A stretch of DNA of 64,000 nucleotides, from the NCBI RefSeq assembly GCF_001613045.1, contig NZ_BDBP01000019.1, positions 1-64,000 on the forward strand, given 5' to 3'. A program made the position numbers and the translations under genes. Positions 50,732 to 60,212 of the stretch are shown here, piece by piece; the stretch's first letter is position 1, and the number at the start of each line of letters is the position of its first letter. Source of the DNA: Nocardia lijiangensis NBRC 108240 (GTDB taxonomy: Bacteria; Actinomycetota; Actinomycetes; Mycobacteriales; Mycobacteriaceae). Below the pieces are notes generated by a model. The model did not search any database. It saw nothing but the letters and a program-made list of their open reading frames with translations, and was not told where the DNA came from.

Positions 50732-52185
50732 TGACAACCCGATTGGTCAGGGGCCAGCTGATCGTCTTCGCGATTCTCGCGGTGGCCAGCCTGGTCTATG
50801 GCTTGATCCACTACGTGAGCATCCAGCGTGTCACCGGGCTCGGAACCTATACGGTGACAGCTGAGTTCGCCGACGCGGGTGGGATCTACGAGTCCGCGGT
50901 CGTGACCTACCGCGGTGTCGAGGTCGGCCGGGTCACCGGTGTGGACCTGGACTCCGGAACCGTCCTGGTCCGGATGCAGTTGCGGCACGGCCGGAATATC
51001 CCGGCGAGCGCCGGGGCCGCTATCAAGAGCATGTCGGCCATCGGCGAGCAGTACGTGGATCTCGTTCCGTCCGAGGACCATGGTCCCTATCTCGAGGATC
51101 GAGCGGTAATACCCCGCACGAATACCACCGTGCCGATTCCGACGGGGCAGGTGCTCGACAAGACACAGACGTTGCTGCGCAGCGTATCCACCGATTCCTT
51201 ACGAATCGCGCTCGACGAGACCTACCAGGCGGTCTATGGCACCGGGCCTGCGCTGGCATCGCTGATCGAGTCCTCGGCCGAGTTGCTCGATCTCGCGCAA
51301 GCCGATATCGGCCCGACCATCGCGCTACTCGACGACGCGGAGCCGTTGCTGCGGACCGGGAATTCGGTGCGCACCGAGATCACCTCCGCGACACACGATC
51401 TCGCATCCTTCACCGAACAGCTCGTCCGCAACGATGCCCAGGTTCGCGACATACTGGATCAGGGGCCGCTCGCCGCCGACACCGTCACGGGCACACTCGC
51501 CGACCTGACCACACCACTGCCGGTGCTGCTGGCGGATCTGCAGACCGTCGGTCAGGTACTTCGGGTCAATGTGCCGCAACTGCGCCAGATTCTCGTCGTC
51601 TATCCAGCCCTCGCGACCGCGACGGTCTACAGCGTCGTGGGCGCCGGATTTCAGACCGACGACGATGTACGCGCGCCGGCGGCGGCGCTGGATGTCAAAC
51701 TGGGCAACACACTCAACACGCCGCCGTGCACCGAGGGGTATCAAGCCACACAGCGCCGCGACCCGTCCGATACCAGCCCCGCGGAAGTCGCGCGCGACAA
51801 CTACTGCAAGGTCGCGCCGGACAACCCGAAGGTCACGCGCGGCGCCCGCAACACACCGTGTGCTACCGATCCGGCCATCCGTACCGCCGATGTCGAGAAC
51901 TGCCCGGGCGGGTTGCCCTCCACCTGGCCGGAGATGCTGGCCCGTCCCGGCGAACCTCTTCCCGCCGCGGCCCCGCCCGCTCCGGCTGCGGCACCGCCGC
52001 AGGTTCCGGCCGTGGCCCCGCTGGAGGCTCCGGACGCACCGGCGGCGGCGGTGACAGCCCCCTACGCCGAAGGAGACGGAACGTTCCGTGGACCCGACGG
52101 TCTCACCTACGTCCTGGGGCAATCAGCCCACTTCGTCACCCAAGGAAAGGAGTACCAGGGATGGCAATCACTACTGATCAAGTAG
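50731..52185 (+). CDS. mceF: MCE-family protein MceF
   Basis: The 484-residue protein has a signal anchor (about 8-26) and an MCE domain (TVTAEFADAGGIYESAVVTY, RGVEVGRVTGVD). A helical region is followed by a Cys-containing stretch (NTPPCTEGYQ, RDNYCKVAPD, CATDPAI, ENCPGGLP) and a Pro/Ala-rich tail ahead of GTFRGPDGLTYVLGQSAHFV. Start at ATG 50731; a GTG at 50728 is equally close to the ribosome site. The next gene starts 25 bases inside its 3' end. Confidence 0.94.
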   Translation: MTTRLVRGQLIVFAILAVASLVYGLIHYVSIQRVTGLGTYTVTAEFADAGGIYESAVVTYRGVEVGRVTGVDLDSGTVLVRMQLRHGRNIPASAGAAIKSMSAIGEQYVDLVPSEDHGPYLEDRAVIPRTNTTVPIPTGQVLDKTQTLLRSVSTDSLRIALDETYQAVYGTGPALASLIESSAELLDLAQADIGPTIALLDDAEPLLRTGNSVRTEITSATHDLASFTEQLVRNDAQVRDILDQGPLAADTVTGTLADLTTPLPVLLADLQTVGQVLRVNVPQLRQILVVYPALATATVYSVVGAGFQTDDDVRAPAAALDVKLGNTLNTPPCTEGYQATQRRDPSDTSPAEVARDNYCKVAPDNPKVTRGARNTPCATDPAIRTADVENCPGGLPSTWPEMLARPGEPLPAAAPPAPAAAPPQVPAVAPLEAPDAPAAAVTAPYAEGDGTFRGPDGLTYVLGQSAHFVTQGKEYQGWQSLLIK

Positions 52186-52736
52186 ATGAGGTCGAGACCC
52201 CATCCGAGGTGGAATCCAGCACCGAGCCGGTGAATTCGCCGAATCCGCCGGGCCGGCGGTGGCGAGCGTGGGCGATCATCGCGCTCGCCGTCACGGTGGT
52301 GGCGCTGGGCGGGGTGAGTGTGAAACTCGGGCTCGAAGTCCGCGGCCACCAGCACGACGACGACCGCGACCATGCCGTCGCGGACACCGCTCGCCGAATA
52401 GCAGTTCAGTTGGTCTCGCTCAACCACACCTCGGCGAAGCAGAATCTCGACACGATCGCGGCCGATTCGACCGGATCGTTCCGCGACCAGTGGGACAAGA
52501 TCTCCGGCAACTTTGCCTCGGTGCTGCAGAGCGGTCAGGTCGAATCCACCGGCGAGATAGAGGAATCCGGCATCGTCGCGATCGACGACGCGCATGCCAC
52601 GGTGCTGACCGCGGTCACCTCCGTGGTCAAGAACACCGAAGCTCCCGAGGGGCAGCAGCGGGTGTACCGCATGAAGATGACCCTCGACCACTCCGACGGC
52701 CGTTGGCTCGTCTCGAACGTGGAGTTCGTCGCATGA
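52161..52736 (+). CDS. Mce-associated membrane protein (first)
   Basis: The 191-residue protein starts MAITTDQVDEVETPSEVESS with GGAAAGGAG upstream. An acidic cytoplasmic segment and one transmembrane helix (about 35-55) are followed by an extracytoplasmic domain of the Mce-associated (Mas) type (DKISGNFASVLQSGQVESTG, DDAHATVLTAVTSVV). Mas proteins resemble NTF2-like folds and stabilise some Mce systems. It overlaps mceF by 25 bases and the next gene by ATGA. Confidence 0.9.
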   Translation: MAITTDQVDEVETPSEVESSTEPVNSPNPPGRRWRAWAIIALAVTVVALGGVSVKLGLEVRGHQHDDDRDHAVADTARRIAVQLVSLNHTSAKQNLDTIAADSTGSFRDQWDKISGNFASVLQSGQVESTGEIEESGIVAIDDAHATVLTAVTSVVKNTEAPEGQQRVYRMKMTLDHSDGRWLVSNVEFVA

Positions 52737-53371
52737 CCACCGGTATCACCGACACCATCAGCGCCGTCGGCTCCAGCGATGACGACGCACCCGAGTCCGA
52801 CACCGCGGCTCCGACTGTGGAGTCCACGCCCGTCAGGACGGTACTGCGCAGTCCGCGCGGGTGGCTTCAGTGGCTGTCGACCCTGAGCCGCCGCGCCACG
52901 ATCGCCACCTTTGCCGTACTGGGAATCCTGGTGGGCGCCTTGGGAACAGCCACGATACTGTTGGAACGCAGTGCGGCCGATCATCGCGCCACGGCTGAGG
53001 CCGAGCAGGCGGCCAAGGATTCCGCGGAGTCCCGTATTCCTCGGGTGCTGTCCTATGACTTCAATACCATGGACACTGAATTCGCGTCCGCCACAGACAA
53101 TCTCACCGGCACATTCCGGACGGATTTCGATCGGCTCAGCTCGAGCGTCATCGTGCCTGCGGCACACCGTGATTCGATCATCACCCGCGCGAAGGTCGTC
53201 GGAACGTCCGTGGTCACGGCCGACCCCGGCGAGGTCACACTGTTGCTGTTCCTCAATCAGGAGACCACCAGCACCAAGTACCAGGGACCACGCCTGGATG
53301 GGAGCCGGGTGCGAGTAGTCATGACGAAAGTCGCCGACGAATGGCTCATCTCGGACATCACACCTGTCTGA
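52733..53371 (+). CDS. Mce-associated membrane protein (second)
   Basis: The 212-residue protein has an acidic N-terminus, one transmembrane helix (about 55-80, RRATIATFAVLGILVGALGT) and an extracytoplasmic Mas domain (LSYDFNTMDTEFASATDNLT, VTLLLFLNQETTS) similar in layout to the gene before it. It is last in the ten-gene mce operon, joined by an ATGA overlap. I see no mceG ATPase gene nearby; in related genera it is encoded elsewhere. Confidence 0.9.
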   Translation: MTTGITDTISAVGSSDDDAPESDTAAPTVESTPVRTVLRSPRGWLQWLSTLSRRATIATFAVLGILVGALGTATILLERSAADHRATAEAEQAAKDSAESRIPRVLSYDFNTMDTEFASATDNLTGTFRTDFDRLSSSVIVPAAHRDSIITRAKVVGTSVVTADPGEVTLLLFLNQETTSTKYQGPRLDGSRVRVVMTKVADEWLISDITPV

Positions 53372-53869
53372 CGCCCACCCCGGACGCGGCCCGCGCCCAT
53401 CCTGGTCAGCTCAGCCAAGGCTCCCCTCAGCAGCCCAACGGGTAGCGGTCGCTGGGAACCGTGGCTGTGGGGCCGGAGCCCCCCCGGTGAGCGGTGGCGC
53501 GGGCGGTAGCTCAGCACCGGACGCGCGGCGGGTGGTGGGGCGGCGCGATCAGCCAGACTCCGACGCGATCGCCGCCGACCACCGCAAACGCGGACATTCC
53601 GAGCCAACCATTTATTCGGGCCCCTTCCTGCCGGTATCCTCGAGTGATATCCCCATCGTGCTGATCAGCGAATATTCGAACATTGGTTCGCGCGGAGACG
53701 GCCCGAGCATGTCGCCTCGAACGCTCGGCGCTTCCTCCGCGGTATTGCCGGAGTCGGGACACCCATCCCGAGACTGCGACCGCGTCGATCGGTGCGCGCG
53801 GCAGAGGGTCCGGAGTCCGGCCAACAGGATCAAAGGCGAACGAAGAGTTCTCGCTTCTGGAGGTGGATG
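53372..53869. other. Gap after mce operon
   Basis: About 500 bases with no convincing gene. GGGGC-cgga-GCCCC (53469-53482) is a short GC hairpin that may end the operon. The rest presumably holds the sulfatase promoter. Short frames on both strands are Arg/Pro-rich and not protein-like. Confidence 0.45.
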
Positions 53870-56221
53870 ATGGCCAGGGACTTCGAGGGACATGTCGCGC
53901 TGGATATCCGTGATTCGGTGGCCGACTGGGGCCCGTTCGCGGAGCCGACAGCGCCGAAAGACGCGCCGAATGTGCTGTATCTGGTGTGGGACGACATCGG
54001 CATCGGCACCTGGGACTGCTACGGCGGTCTGGTGGAGATGCCGAATCTGAAGCGCATCGCTGATCGTGGTGTGCAGTTCACGCAGTTCCACACCACCGCG
54101 TTGTGTTCCCCGTCCCGGGCTTCCTTGCTGACCGGCCGGAATGCGACCTCGGTCGGCATGGCGACGGTCGAGGAATTCACCGACGGGTTTCCGAGCATGT
54201 GCGGACGGATACCGGCCGATACCGCGTTGCTGTCGGAGGTGTTGTCCGAGCGCGGGTGGAATACGTACGCGGTCGGCAAGTGGCATATGACGCCGCTGGA
54301 GGAGGAGAATCTGGCGGCGTCGAAACGACATTGGCCGCTGGGGCGTGGATTCGAGCGGTTCTACGGTTTCCTGGGCGGGGAGACCGACCAGTGGTATCCG
54401 TCTCTGGTGTACGACAATCACCAGATCTCGCCGCCGTACACACCGGAGGACGGGTATCACCTGTCGAAAGACCTGGCGGACAAGTCGATCGAGTTCATCC
54501 GCGATTCGAAGGTGATCGCGTCCGGAAAGCCGTGGTTCCTGTATCTGTGCCCGGGCGCCGGGCACGCGCCGCATCACGTGCCGCGGGAATGGGCCGACAA
54601 ATACCGCGGCCGGTTCGACATGGGATACGAGAAATACCGCGAGATCGTGCTGGAGAATCAGATACGCATGGGTCTGCTGCCGGAAGGCACCGAGCTCTCG
54701 CCCGTCAACCCGTACGCGGACGTCACCAGCGCCGACGGCAAGCCGTGGCCTGCGCAGGACACGGTCCGACCGTGGGATTCGTTGTCGGAGGACGAGAAAC
54801 GGCTGTTCCGCCGCCAGGCGGAAGTGTTCGCCGGCTACCTCTCCTACACCGACGCGCAGATCGGCAGGCTGCTGGATTACCTCGAGGAAAGCGGCCAACT
54901 GGACAACACGATCATCGTCACGCTCTCGGACAACGGCGCCAGCGGCGAAGGCGGTCCGAACGGCACTCCCAACGAGATGAAATTCTTCAACGGTTACGTC
55001 GACACGATCGACGACAGTTTGGCCAAGCTCGACGAACTGGGTTCGCCGAGCACCTACAACCACTGCAGCATCGGCTGGGCGATGGCATTCAACACCCCGT
55101 ACAAGCTGTACAAGCGGTATGCCTCGCACGAAGGCGGCATCGCCGACGCATGCATGGTGTCCTGGCCCGCCGGGATGTCGGCCCGCGGTGAGGCGCGCCA
55201 TCAGTACGTCAACGTCTGCGATGTCACCCCCACCGTCTACGACCTACTCGGCATCACACCACCGGACACGGTGAAGTATGTGCCGCAACGTCCCTTGGAA
55301 GGGGTCAGTTTCCGCGCGCTGCTCGACGACGCGAACGCCGACACCGGCAAGCACACCCAGTTCTATTCGATGCTTGGCACGCGCGGCATCTGGCATCGCG
55401 GGTGGTTCGCCGACACCATTCACGCGGCATGCCCCTCCGGCTGGGGACATTTCGACCAGGACCGCTGGGAACTGTTCGACCTCGAACACGACCGCAGCCA
55501 GGTTCACGACCTCGCCGACATTCATCCCGAGAAACTGGAAGAGCTCAAAGCGCTGTGGTTCTCCGAGGCCGAGAAGTACAACGGAATGCCGCTCAACGAC
55601 CTCGACATCCTCTCGGCCATGGGCCGCTACCGCCCGACCTATGCGAGTGGGCGAAATCAGTGCGTCTACTATCCGGACAGCGCGGAGGTGGGACCGGGGG
55701 CGGCGCTGGAGATCCAGGGCCGGTCGTTCGCGGTGCTCGCCGAGACGACGATCACCAGCTCGGACGCAGAGGGCGTGCTGTTCGCCCACGGCGGGCGGCT
55801 CGGCGGGCACACCTTGTACCTGAAGGACGAGCACCTGTACTACGTCTACAACTTCCTCGGCGAGGAAGAACAGATGATCGTCTCCGATCGCCCGGTACCG
55901 CTCGGCGACCATATTCTCGGCGTCCGCTACGAACGCCACGGAACCCGCCCTGACAATTTCACGCCCACCGGCGAGGCCGTGCTGTACATCGATGAGACGC
56001 CGGTCGGCTCACTCGACGACATGCGCACCCAACCCAGCGTGTTCTCCGGTGTGGGAGAAGGAGTTTCCGTCGGCCGCGACAGCGGTCAATCCGTGTCCGC
56101 CAGCTACCCGTCGCCGTTCCCTCTCACCGGCGGAACCATGCGCCAGGTCATCGCCGACGTGAGCGGAAAGCCGTACGAAGATCTGGAGCTCGCGGCGGCC
56201 GCGGCCTTTTCACGCGACTGA
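53870..56221 (+). CDS. Large arylsulfatase (formylglycine type)
   Basis: The 783-residue sulfatase has signature C79-S-P-S-R83; the Cys is converted to formylglycine. Metal ligands are D41/D42 in VWDDIGIG and the DN pair in VTLSDNGASGEG. Conserved GKWHMTPLEE and CPGAGHAPHHVPREW support a catalytic domain over about 30-560. The last ~200 residues form a beta-rich domain (ALEIQGRSFAVLAETTITSS and on). No signal peptide is seen, so it is probably cytosolic. Of two adjacent ATGs, 53870 has GGAGG at the better spacing. Its place after the mce operon suggests desulfation of an imported sterol or lipid sulfate, which is inference. Confidence 0.93.
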   Translation: MARDFEGHVALDIRDSVADWGPFAEPTAPKDAPNVLYLVWDDIGIGTWDCYGGLVEMPNLKRIADRGVQFTQFHTTALCSPSRASLLTGRNATSVGMATVEEFTDGFPSMCGRIPADTALLSEVLSERGWNTYAVGKWHMTPLEEENLAASKRHWPLGRGFERFYGFLGGETDQWYPSLVYDNHQISPPYTPEDGYHLSKDLADKSIEFIRDSKVIASGKPWFLYLCPGAGHAPHHVPREWADKYRGRFDMGYEKYREIVLENQIRMGLLPEGTELSPVNPYADVTSADGKPWPAQDTVRPWDSLSEDEKRLFRRQAEVFAGYLSYTDAQIGRLLDYLEESGQLDNTIIVTLSDNGASGEGGPNGTPNEMKFFNGYVDTIDDSLAKLDELGSPSTYNHCSIGWAMAFNTPYKLYKRYASHEGGIADACMVSWPAGMSARGEARHQYVNVCDVTPTVYDLLGITPPDTVKYVPQRPLEGVSFRALLDDANADTGKHTQFYSMLGTRGIWHRGWFADTIHAACPSGWGHFDQDRWELFDLEHDRSQVHDLADIHPEKLEELKALWFSEAEKYNGMPLNDLDILSAMGRYRPTYASGRNQCVYYPDSAEVGPGAALEIQGRSFAVLAETTITSSDAEGVLFAHGGRLGGHTLYLKDEHLYYVYNFLGEEEQMIVSDRPVPLGDHILGVRYERHGTRPDNFTPTGEAVLYIDETPVGSLDDMRTQPSVFSGVGEGVSVGRDSGQSVSASYPSPFPLTGGTMRQVIADVSGKPYEDLELAAAAAFSRD

Positions 56222-56306
56222 AGACGCTGCTTTCCTCTGAACCTTCGTGTTCGAAAGTCGCTCCTGGGCCGAGGCACGACAACCCATCCGAAGAATGTCC
56301 GCGCTG

Positions 56307-56978
56307 TCACGGAATGTCGTCGAGCGCAGGGGGCGATTCCGGTCGATTGGCTACCAGGATCGTCACGCTGACTACCAGCACCCACGCGGGAAAGACCAGC
56401 GCCGCCCAAAGGCTGAGGTCGAGAACGAGCAGCAATATCAGGGCGAGCGGGTAGGTGATGAGTGGCAGCCAGCGCGGCATGAGCCGGGTACGCAGCCAGA
56501 TCGTGGCGAGGGAAATCATGAAGACCGCCGCCATCCGTACCGCGTAGATATGGTTGATGTCCAGTACCACCTGACGCCCGAAGTAGATGATTCCGTTCTC
56601 ATCGAGATTCGAGCGTTGCGAGGTGGCCAGGATGCCTCCGGCAACTGCCGTCGAGACGGACGTGAGGGCTAGAAAGAGTAGCCCGCTGCCCAGGGACACC
56701 GTCGAGAAGAACCGGTCCTCGAGCTTTCCGAGAAGACTACGGACAACGCCGATGAACCACAGAAACGCGATGCTCGCGAAAGGCACGATAATGAACGCTG
56801 CCCTGATCCTCCCGTCGTCTACTACCCGAGGGGACGCGGCAGGGGGTGTATCCGGCAGCGCGGTCCGCACCAGGACGATGGCGGTTGCGAAAAGCACGGC
56901 GAAGACGATGCCGGCGACCGCCGCGGAGTGTGGCATCCGCAGTGGGATGTCGTCGACCTTGCCGCGCGCTTCGGCCAT
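56307..56978 (-). CDS. Multi-spanning membrane protein, unknown
   Basis: The 223-residue protein has six hydrophobic stretches (near residues 18-38, 62-82, 93-115, 142-162, 170-186 and 188-208) and an N-terminal cytoplasmic tip MAEARGKVDD. I do not recognise a domain. Its genuine nature is supported by the clean transmembrane pattern and a convergent arrangement with the sulfatase (85 bases between stops). It may be co-transcribed with nothing else, since the upstream minus gene lies 36 bases away. Confidence 0.7.
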   Translation of the reverse strand: MAEARGKVDDIPLRMPHSAAVAGIVFAVLFATAIVLVRTALPDTPPAASPRVVDDGRIRAAFIIVPFASIAFLWFIGVVRSLLGKLEDRFFSTVSLGSGLLFLALTSVSTAVAGGILATSQRSNLDENGIIYFGRQVVLDINHIYAVRMAAVFMISLATIWLRTRLMPRWLPLITYPLALILLLVLDLSLWAALVFPAWVLVVSVTILVANRPESPPALDDIP

Positions 56979-57014
56979 GCGGAGATTGTCCCAGAAGTCC
57001 CTTCGCGGGACGGC

Positions 57015-57632
57015 TCATTGGGCTTGTTCCCAGCCGGGCCGGGATGTTACTTCGTGCCTTGGGGCTCCTGGTCCCCCGTCGGTTTCCTGTTCGGTGGAAG
57101 AGCTGTCATTTTGTCGGGTATGCCCGATGCCTCGCCATCCCAGCGGGAGCTGGACGCGGCCGGCCCGGATTTCGCCGATGAGGTGCTCGTAGCCTTCACG
57201 GACCTCGCCGAGATGGACCCACGCCGAGTGCCGAAGCTCCTCGCAGTCGGCGTGCAGCACCGTCCACCACGCCTCGGCGTAGGTCTTTGCGACATGACTG
57301 ATCACCTCACCGAAGGAGTGCGTGTGGCGGCGGGCGCACCGGCTGTGGCGGACGTAGAACACCGCCCAAGAGTTGATCTTGTCGATGACCTTCGCGATAT
57401 CCGCATGGAGGGCCGCCTCGGTGAGGTCGGGGGGACGCCGCAGGGGATTCACCACCGCTGAAATCAGGGCGGCGTGTAGATCGCCCAGTTCTCTCGCCCA
57501 CGCGACCAGCGGCAACGGCTCAGCGAGTCGACCACCGATCGCGGCCAAGAGTTGATCCGGCGACAGCAGAGATCCTGCATCCGTCGAGGGATCCTCCGGT
57601 GTCGCCTCCATACCCGGGTCCATTGGGCTCAC
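57015..57632 (-). CDS. DUF4254-like protein
   Basis: The 205-residue helical protein resembles DUF4254: an N-terminal helix ending LVAWARELGDLHAALI, then ADIAKVIDKINSWA, RHTHSFGEVISHVAKTYAEA and a C-terminal block ending YEHLIGEIRAGRVQLP. The GTG at 57632 is chosen because GGAGG lies 5 bases upstream. The last 30 residues are polar and Gly/Ser/Glu-rich. DUF4254 proteins are often encoded in small clusters in Nocardia and have no known function. The next minus gene starts 36 bases on, so the two are probably co-transcribed. Confidence 0.6.
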   Translation of the reverse strand: MSPMDPGMEATPEDPSTDAGSLLSPDQLLAAIGGRLAEPLPLVAWARELGDLHAALISAVVNPLRRPPDLTEAALHADIAKVIDKINSWAVFYVRHSRCARRHTHSFGEVISHVAKTYAEAWWTVLHADCEELRHSAWVHLGEVREGYEHLIGEIRAGRVQLPLGWRGIGHTRQNDSSSTEQETDGGPGAPRHEVTSRPGWEQAQ

Positions 57633-57988
57633 GTGTCCTCCCTCGCGGGCCGACGCTTCGGGCAGGCCGGATACGGCCAGGTGGTGAACTTCGCCGAGGT
57701 TGTCTGCTCGGGCTCAGGGGCCGTGAGGCGGTCGATGGTGACCGTCCGGGAGCGAGGGCTCGTGGGGCGGGGTAACCACCCGCTGCGGCTGGTGACCGTG
57801 TGGTCGCGTCGATTGGATAGGCGCATTGTTGATTGCTCGAAGGTAGATGAATGATTGATACGGCGAGCGCACCGCAGTGACTCGGGGCATAATGCTAATA
57901 CTGACTGCGCACTCAGTCAACGCCTGGTTGGGTAGTCACCTGGGCGCTAGAGTGTGCGGGAAAATTTGGACGAGAAGGGGTGGTATCG
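57633..57988. promoter_or_regulatory. Divergent promoter region with TetR-like operator
   Basis: About 355 bases with no gene. TGACTG (57902-57907) and CAGTCA (57914-57919) form a dyad around CGCACT, close to an AT-rich stretch (GCATAATGCTAATAC). It is the probable operator of the TetR gene at 57989. Confidence 0.55.
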
Positions 57989-58681
57989 GTGGGTAAGCGT
58001 GCGGCTGAGCCGGGCAAGTCGGGTGCGATTCTCGATACCTTCACGCGCCATGTTGCCGAGAAGGGCTACGGGACCAGCTTCAGTGGAGTCGCGAGCGAGT
58101 TGGGTATCTCGCAGGGTTTGATCGTGCACCATTACGGCACGAAGGCGCGGTTGCTGGAAGTGCTGCATGCTTCCTATGTGCAGCAGCGGATCGATGACGC
58201 CGAGCGCATCATCTCGGAGTTCCCGACGCCGACCGAGCGGATGGCCGGGGTGTTGCACGCGTCCATCCTCTATCAGGTACTCGACCGAAATCGGACTGTC
58301 GCGTTCCAGCGCGAGGTCGCGCGGTTCACCCGACAGGACGAGACTTCCGAGGGGCGCCAGCTGCGACGGCGCTACATCGGAATGATGCGCAGCACGCTCG
58401 AGTCGGGCATTGCCTCGGGTGAGTTCCGGCCTGTCGACGGAAGTATCCGGACCCTGCTCATCTTCGGTGCCGCGCAATGGGCGTGGACGTGGTTCGAGCC
58501 GGAAGGGCGTAGATCTGCCGAGCAGGTCGGTGCCGAACTGGTCGATTTCACTCTTGGCTCCTTGCTGAAAGACCGGAGTTCGTTGCCGTTTCTCAGCGAT
58601 CCCGATGGCCCGATTGTTGCCGCGGTGATCAAGATCATCACCGCGGAAGAAGGGACGCCGAAAGAACTGCCCGACAAATGA
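57989..58681 (+). CDS. TetR-family transcriptional regulator
   Basis: The 230-residue protein has a helix-turn-helix at about 28-60 (FSGVASELGISQGLIVHHYG) and a C-terminal ligand domain (TRQDETSEGRQLRRRYIGMM, FGAAQWAWTWFEPEG). The GTG at 57989 has AAGGGG 8 bases upstream; the GTG at 57980 overlaps that site. A dyad 70 bases upstream is the likely operator. It is divergent from the DUF4254-like gene and may control it, or a distant target. Confidence 0.9.
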   Translation: MGKRAAEPGKSGAILDTFTRHVAEKGYGTSFSGVASELGISQGLIVHHYGTKARLLEVLHASYVQQRIDDAERIISEFPTPTERMAGVLHASILYQVLDRNRTVAFQREVARFTRQDETSEGRQLRRRYIGMMRSTLESGIASGEFRPVDGSIRTLLIFGAAQWAWTWFEPEGRRSAEQVGAELVDFTLGSLLKDRSSLPFLSDPDGPIVAAVIKIITAEEGTPKELPDK

Positions 58682-58788
58682 CCATGTTTCGGGAGCCCGT
58701 TCGGTCGATCACGGCCGGTGCATTTTCGCAGCTCAGGGGTAATCGAGTGGCGTTAGGGTAAAGGGGGGAGGGTGCGAGGAGTCGAAAG

Positions 58789-59187
58789 ATGAGCACCACC
58801 ATTCTGATCGTGATCATTGTCGTCGCCGCTGTGGTCATCTTGCTGGCCGGCGTCTGGGTGTTGATGCGCAAGCGGCGCGAACACCAGCGGGTCGAGGCTC
58901 AGGGTCTTCGCGACCGAGCGGCAGAACGGGAAATCGAGGTCGCTCAGCGGGAGGCGCGGGCGGAGGAGACTGCCGCGAAGAGCCGGGCGGCAAAGGCGGA
59001 AGGCGAGGCCAAGGCGGCGCAAGCCGAGCAGCTTGCCCAGCAAGCGCAGCTGCATCACAGCGAGGCGGCGGATTCGCGAACCGAGTTGGACAAGCAGTGG
59101 GAGCGCGCGGACAAGGTCGATCCGGACTCGAAGTCAGGTGAGAAGCAGCAGGGGGCTGACCCTGAACAGCCGTCGGGCAGCCCCTGA
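58789..59187 (+). CDS. Small membrane-anchored coiled-coil protein
   Basis: The 132-residue protein has a single N-terminal transmembrane helix (about 4-26, TILIVIIVVAAVVILLAGVW), a basic stop (RKRREHQR) and an Ala/Glu/Lys/Arg-rich helix over about 35-105 with strong coiled-coil character. The tail is polar (DKVDPDSKSGEKQQGADPEQ). Similar anchor-plus-coil proteins are frequent in actinomycetes, but I know no function. GAGGAG lies 10 bases before the ATG. A terminator follows. Confidence 0.7.
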   Translation: MSTTILIVIIVVAAVVILLAGVWVLMRKRREHQRVEAQGLRDRAAEREIEVAQREARAEETAAKSRAAKAEGEAKAAQAEQLAQQAQLHHSEAADSRTELDKQWERADKVDPDSKSGEKQQGADPEQPSGSP

Positions 59188-59202
59188 CATCGGCGGCTGA
59201 TC

Positions 59203-59227
59203 ACGCCGGCCTCCGCCGAGCCGGCGT
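59203..59227 (+). terminator. Terminator of the coiled-coil gene
   Basis: ACGCCGGC (59203-59210) and GCCGGCGT (59220-59227), a perfect 8-base stem with a 9-base loop, 16 bases after the stop. Confidence 0.65.
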
Positions 59228-59370
59228 CCGGTCGGGTACGGTGCGCGTTCGAAATCTGGACCGTGGGCATCGTCGCGGTATCCATGACGCGGCCGGTTCT
59301 CGGGAAGATCGCGCGAGGAGACGGCCGAGCGTGCTCGGTCGCCGCTCCCGCGCGGACTGCACGGCTGATA

Positions 59371-59391
59371 CGCCCGCGTGAGGCGCGGGCG
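59371..59391 (-). terminator. Terminator of the SCO6745-family gene
   Basis: CGCCCGCG (59371-59378) and CGCGGGCG (59384-59391), a perfect 8-base stem with loop TGAGG, 9 bases past the minus-strand stop. Confidence 0.7.
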
Positions 59392-59399
59392 AACGGCTG

Positions 59400-60140
59400 C
59401 TAGCGGGCGAAAACTGTCGCGTGAGCGGCGGTGACCAAGCTGGTGAGTTCGGTGCCCGCGGAGGTGTCGAGGACGGCGAAGGCTGGAGCGATGAGGGTGT
59501 CGGTGAGGGCTTCGGCTCGCTGCCAGCGGTCCTGGATGGTGGGGGTGATCTCTTCGAAGGGTTCGGGCCAGCCGTACCGGCGGGCCTGGCCGGGGCCGTC
59601 GTTGAAGGGGGAGCCGGAGATCAGGACGGCTTGGAGCGGGGTGAGGCCGCTGGCGCGCACGGCGAGCAGGTGCAGGCCGCCGCGGAGTTCGCGCAGGACG
59701 TGCGCGAGTTGGGCTACTCGCGCGGGCGCGTCGGCAGGCAGCGGCAGCGCTCGCCAGCCCGCGAAGAGCGGCAGGCCGGCCGGATCGGCCGCGGCGACAA
59801 CGACTTCCAGCAATTGCGCGAGGCGTTCGGCCTGGTCGAAATCGGCGAGCTTGCGGCGGCCGAAGTCCTGACAGGCGGCGAGGTAGCCGTCGGCGGCCTT
59901 GGCGGCGGGCATCGGCACCGACTCCCAGGCCTTGCGGATGGAATGGGCGGGGAAGAAGCCGAAGGCCGCGGTGACCACGTCGGAGTCCACGTCGCCGAGC
60001 ACGCCGCCCCTGCCGCGGGTGTACGGGCCGAAGAACCCGTCGATTCCGGTGCTGTGTCCGAATTCCTTGGTCTCCCGGGAGAACATGAATCCCCCGCCGA
60101 GTTCCTGAACCTGCTTCTTGACCGCGGCGGCGACCGACAC
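59400..60140 (-). CDS. SCO6745-family protein
   Basis: The 246-residue protein matches the SCO6745 family: TGIDGFFGPYTRGRGGVLGD, then DVVTAAFGFFPAHSIRKAWE near residue 60, and the C-terminal WPEPFEEITPTIQDRWQRAE. These helical proteins are widespread in actinomycetes with no known activity. A GTG at 60140 is preferred to the GTG at 60146 because GGGAG is 5 bases upstream of the former and touches the latter. Single gene between convergent and same-strand neighbours. Confidence 0.75.
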   Translation of the reverse strand: MSVAAAVKKQVQELGGGFMFSRETKEFGHSTGIDGFFGPYTRGRGGVLGDVDSDVVTAAFGFFPAHSIRKAWESVPMPAAKAADGYLAACQDFGRRKLADFDQAERLAQLLEVVVAAADPAGLPLFAGWRALPLPADAPARVAQLAHVLRELRGGLHLLAVRASGLTPLQAVLISGSPFNDGPGQARRYGWPEPFEEITPTIQDRWQRAEALTDTLIAPAFAVLDTSAGTELTSLVTAAHATVFAR

Positions 60141-60212
60141 GTGCACTCCCTTTCGACGGACTGTTGTCCGTCGTCACATTAGGTGATTCTTACACTGTAT
60201 GGAACACCTGTG

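Noticed and set aside
53500..53560. tRNA-like start GGGCGGTAGCTCAG
   Set aside because: It lacks the GGTTCGA T-loop and any cloverleaf partner, so it is not a tRNA.
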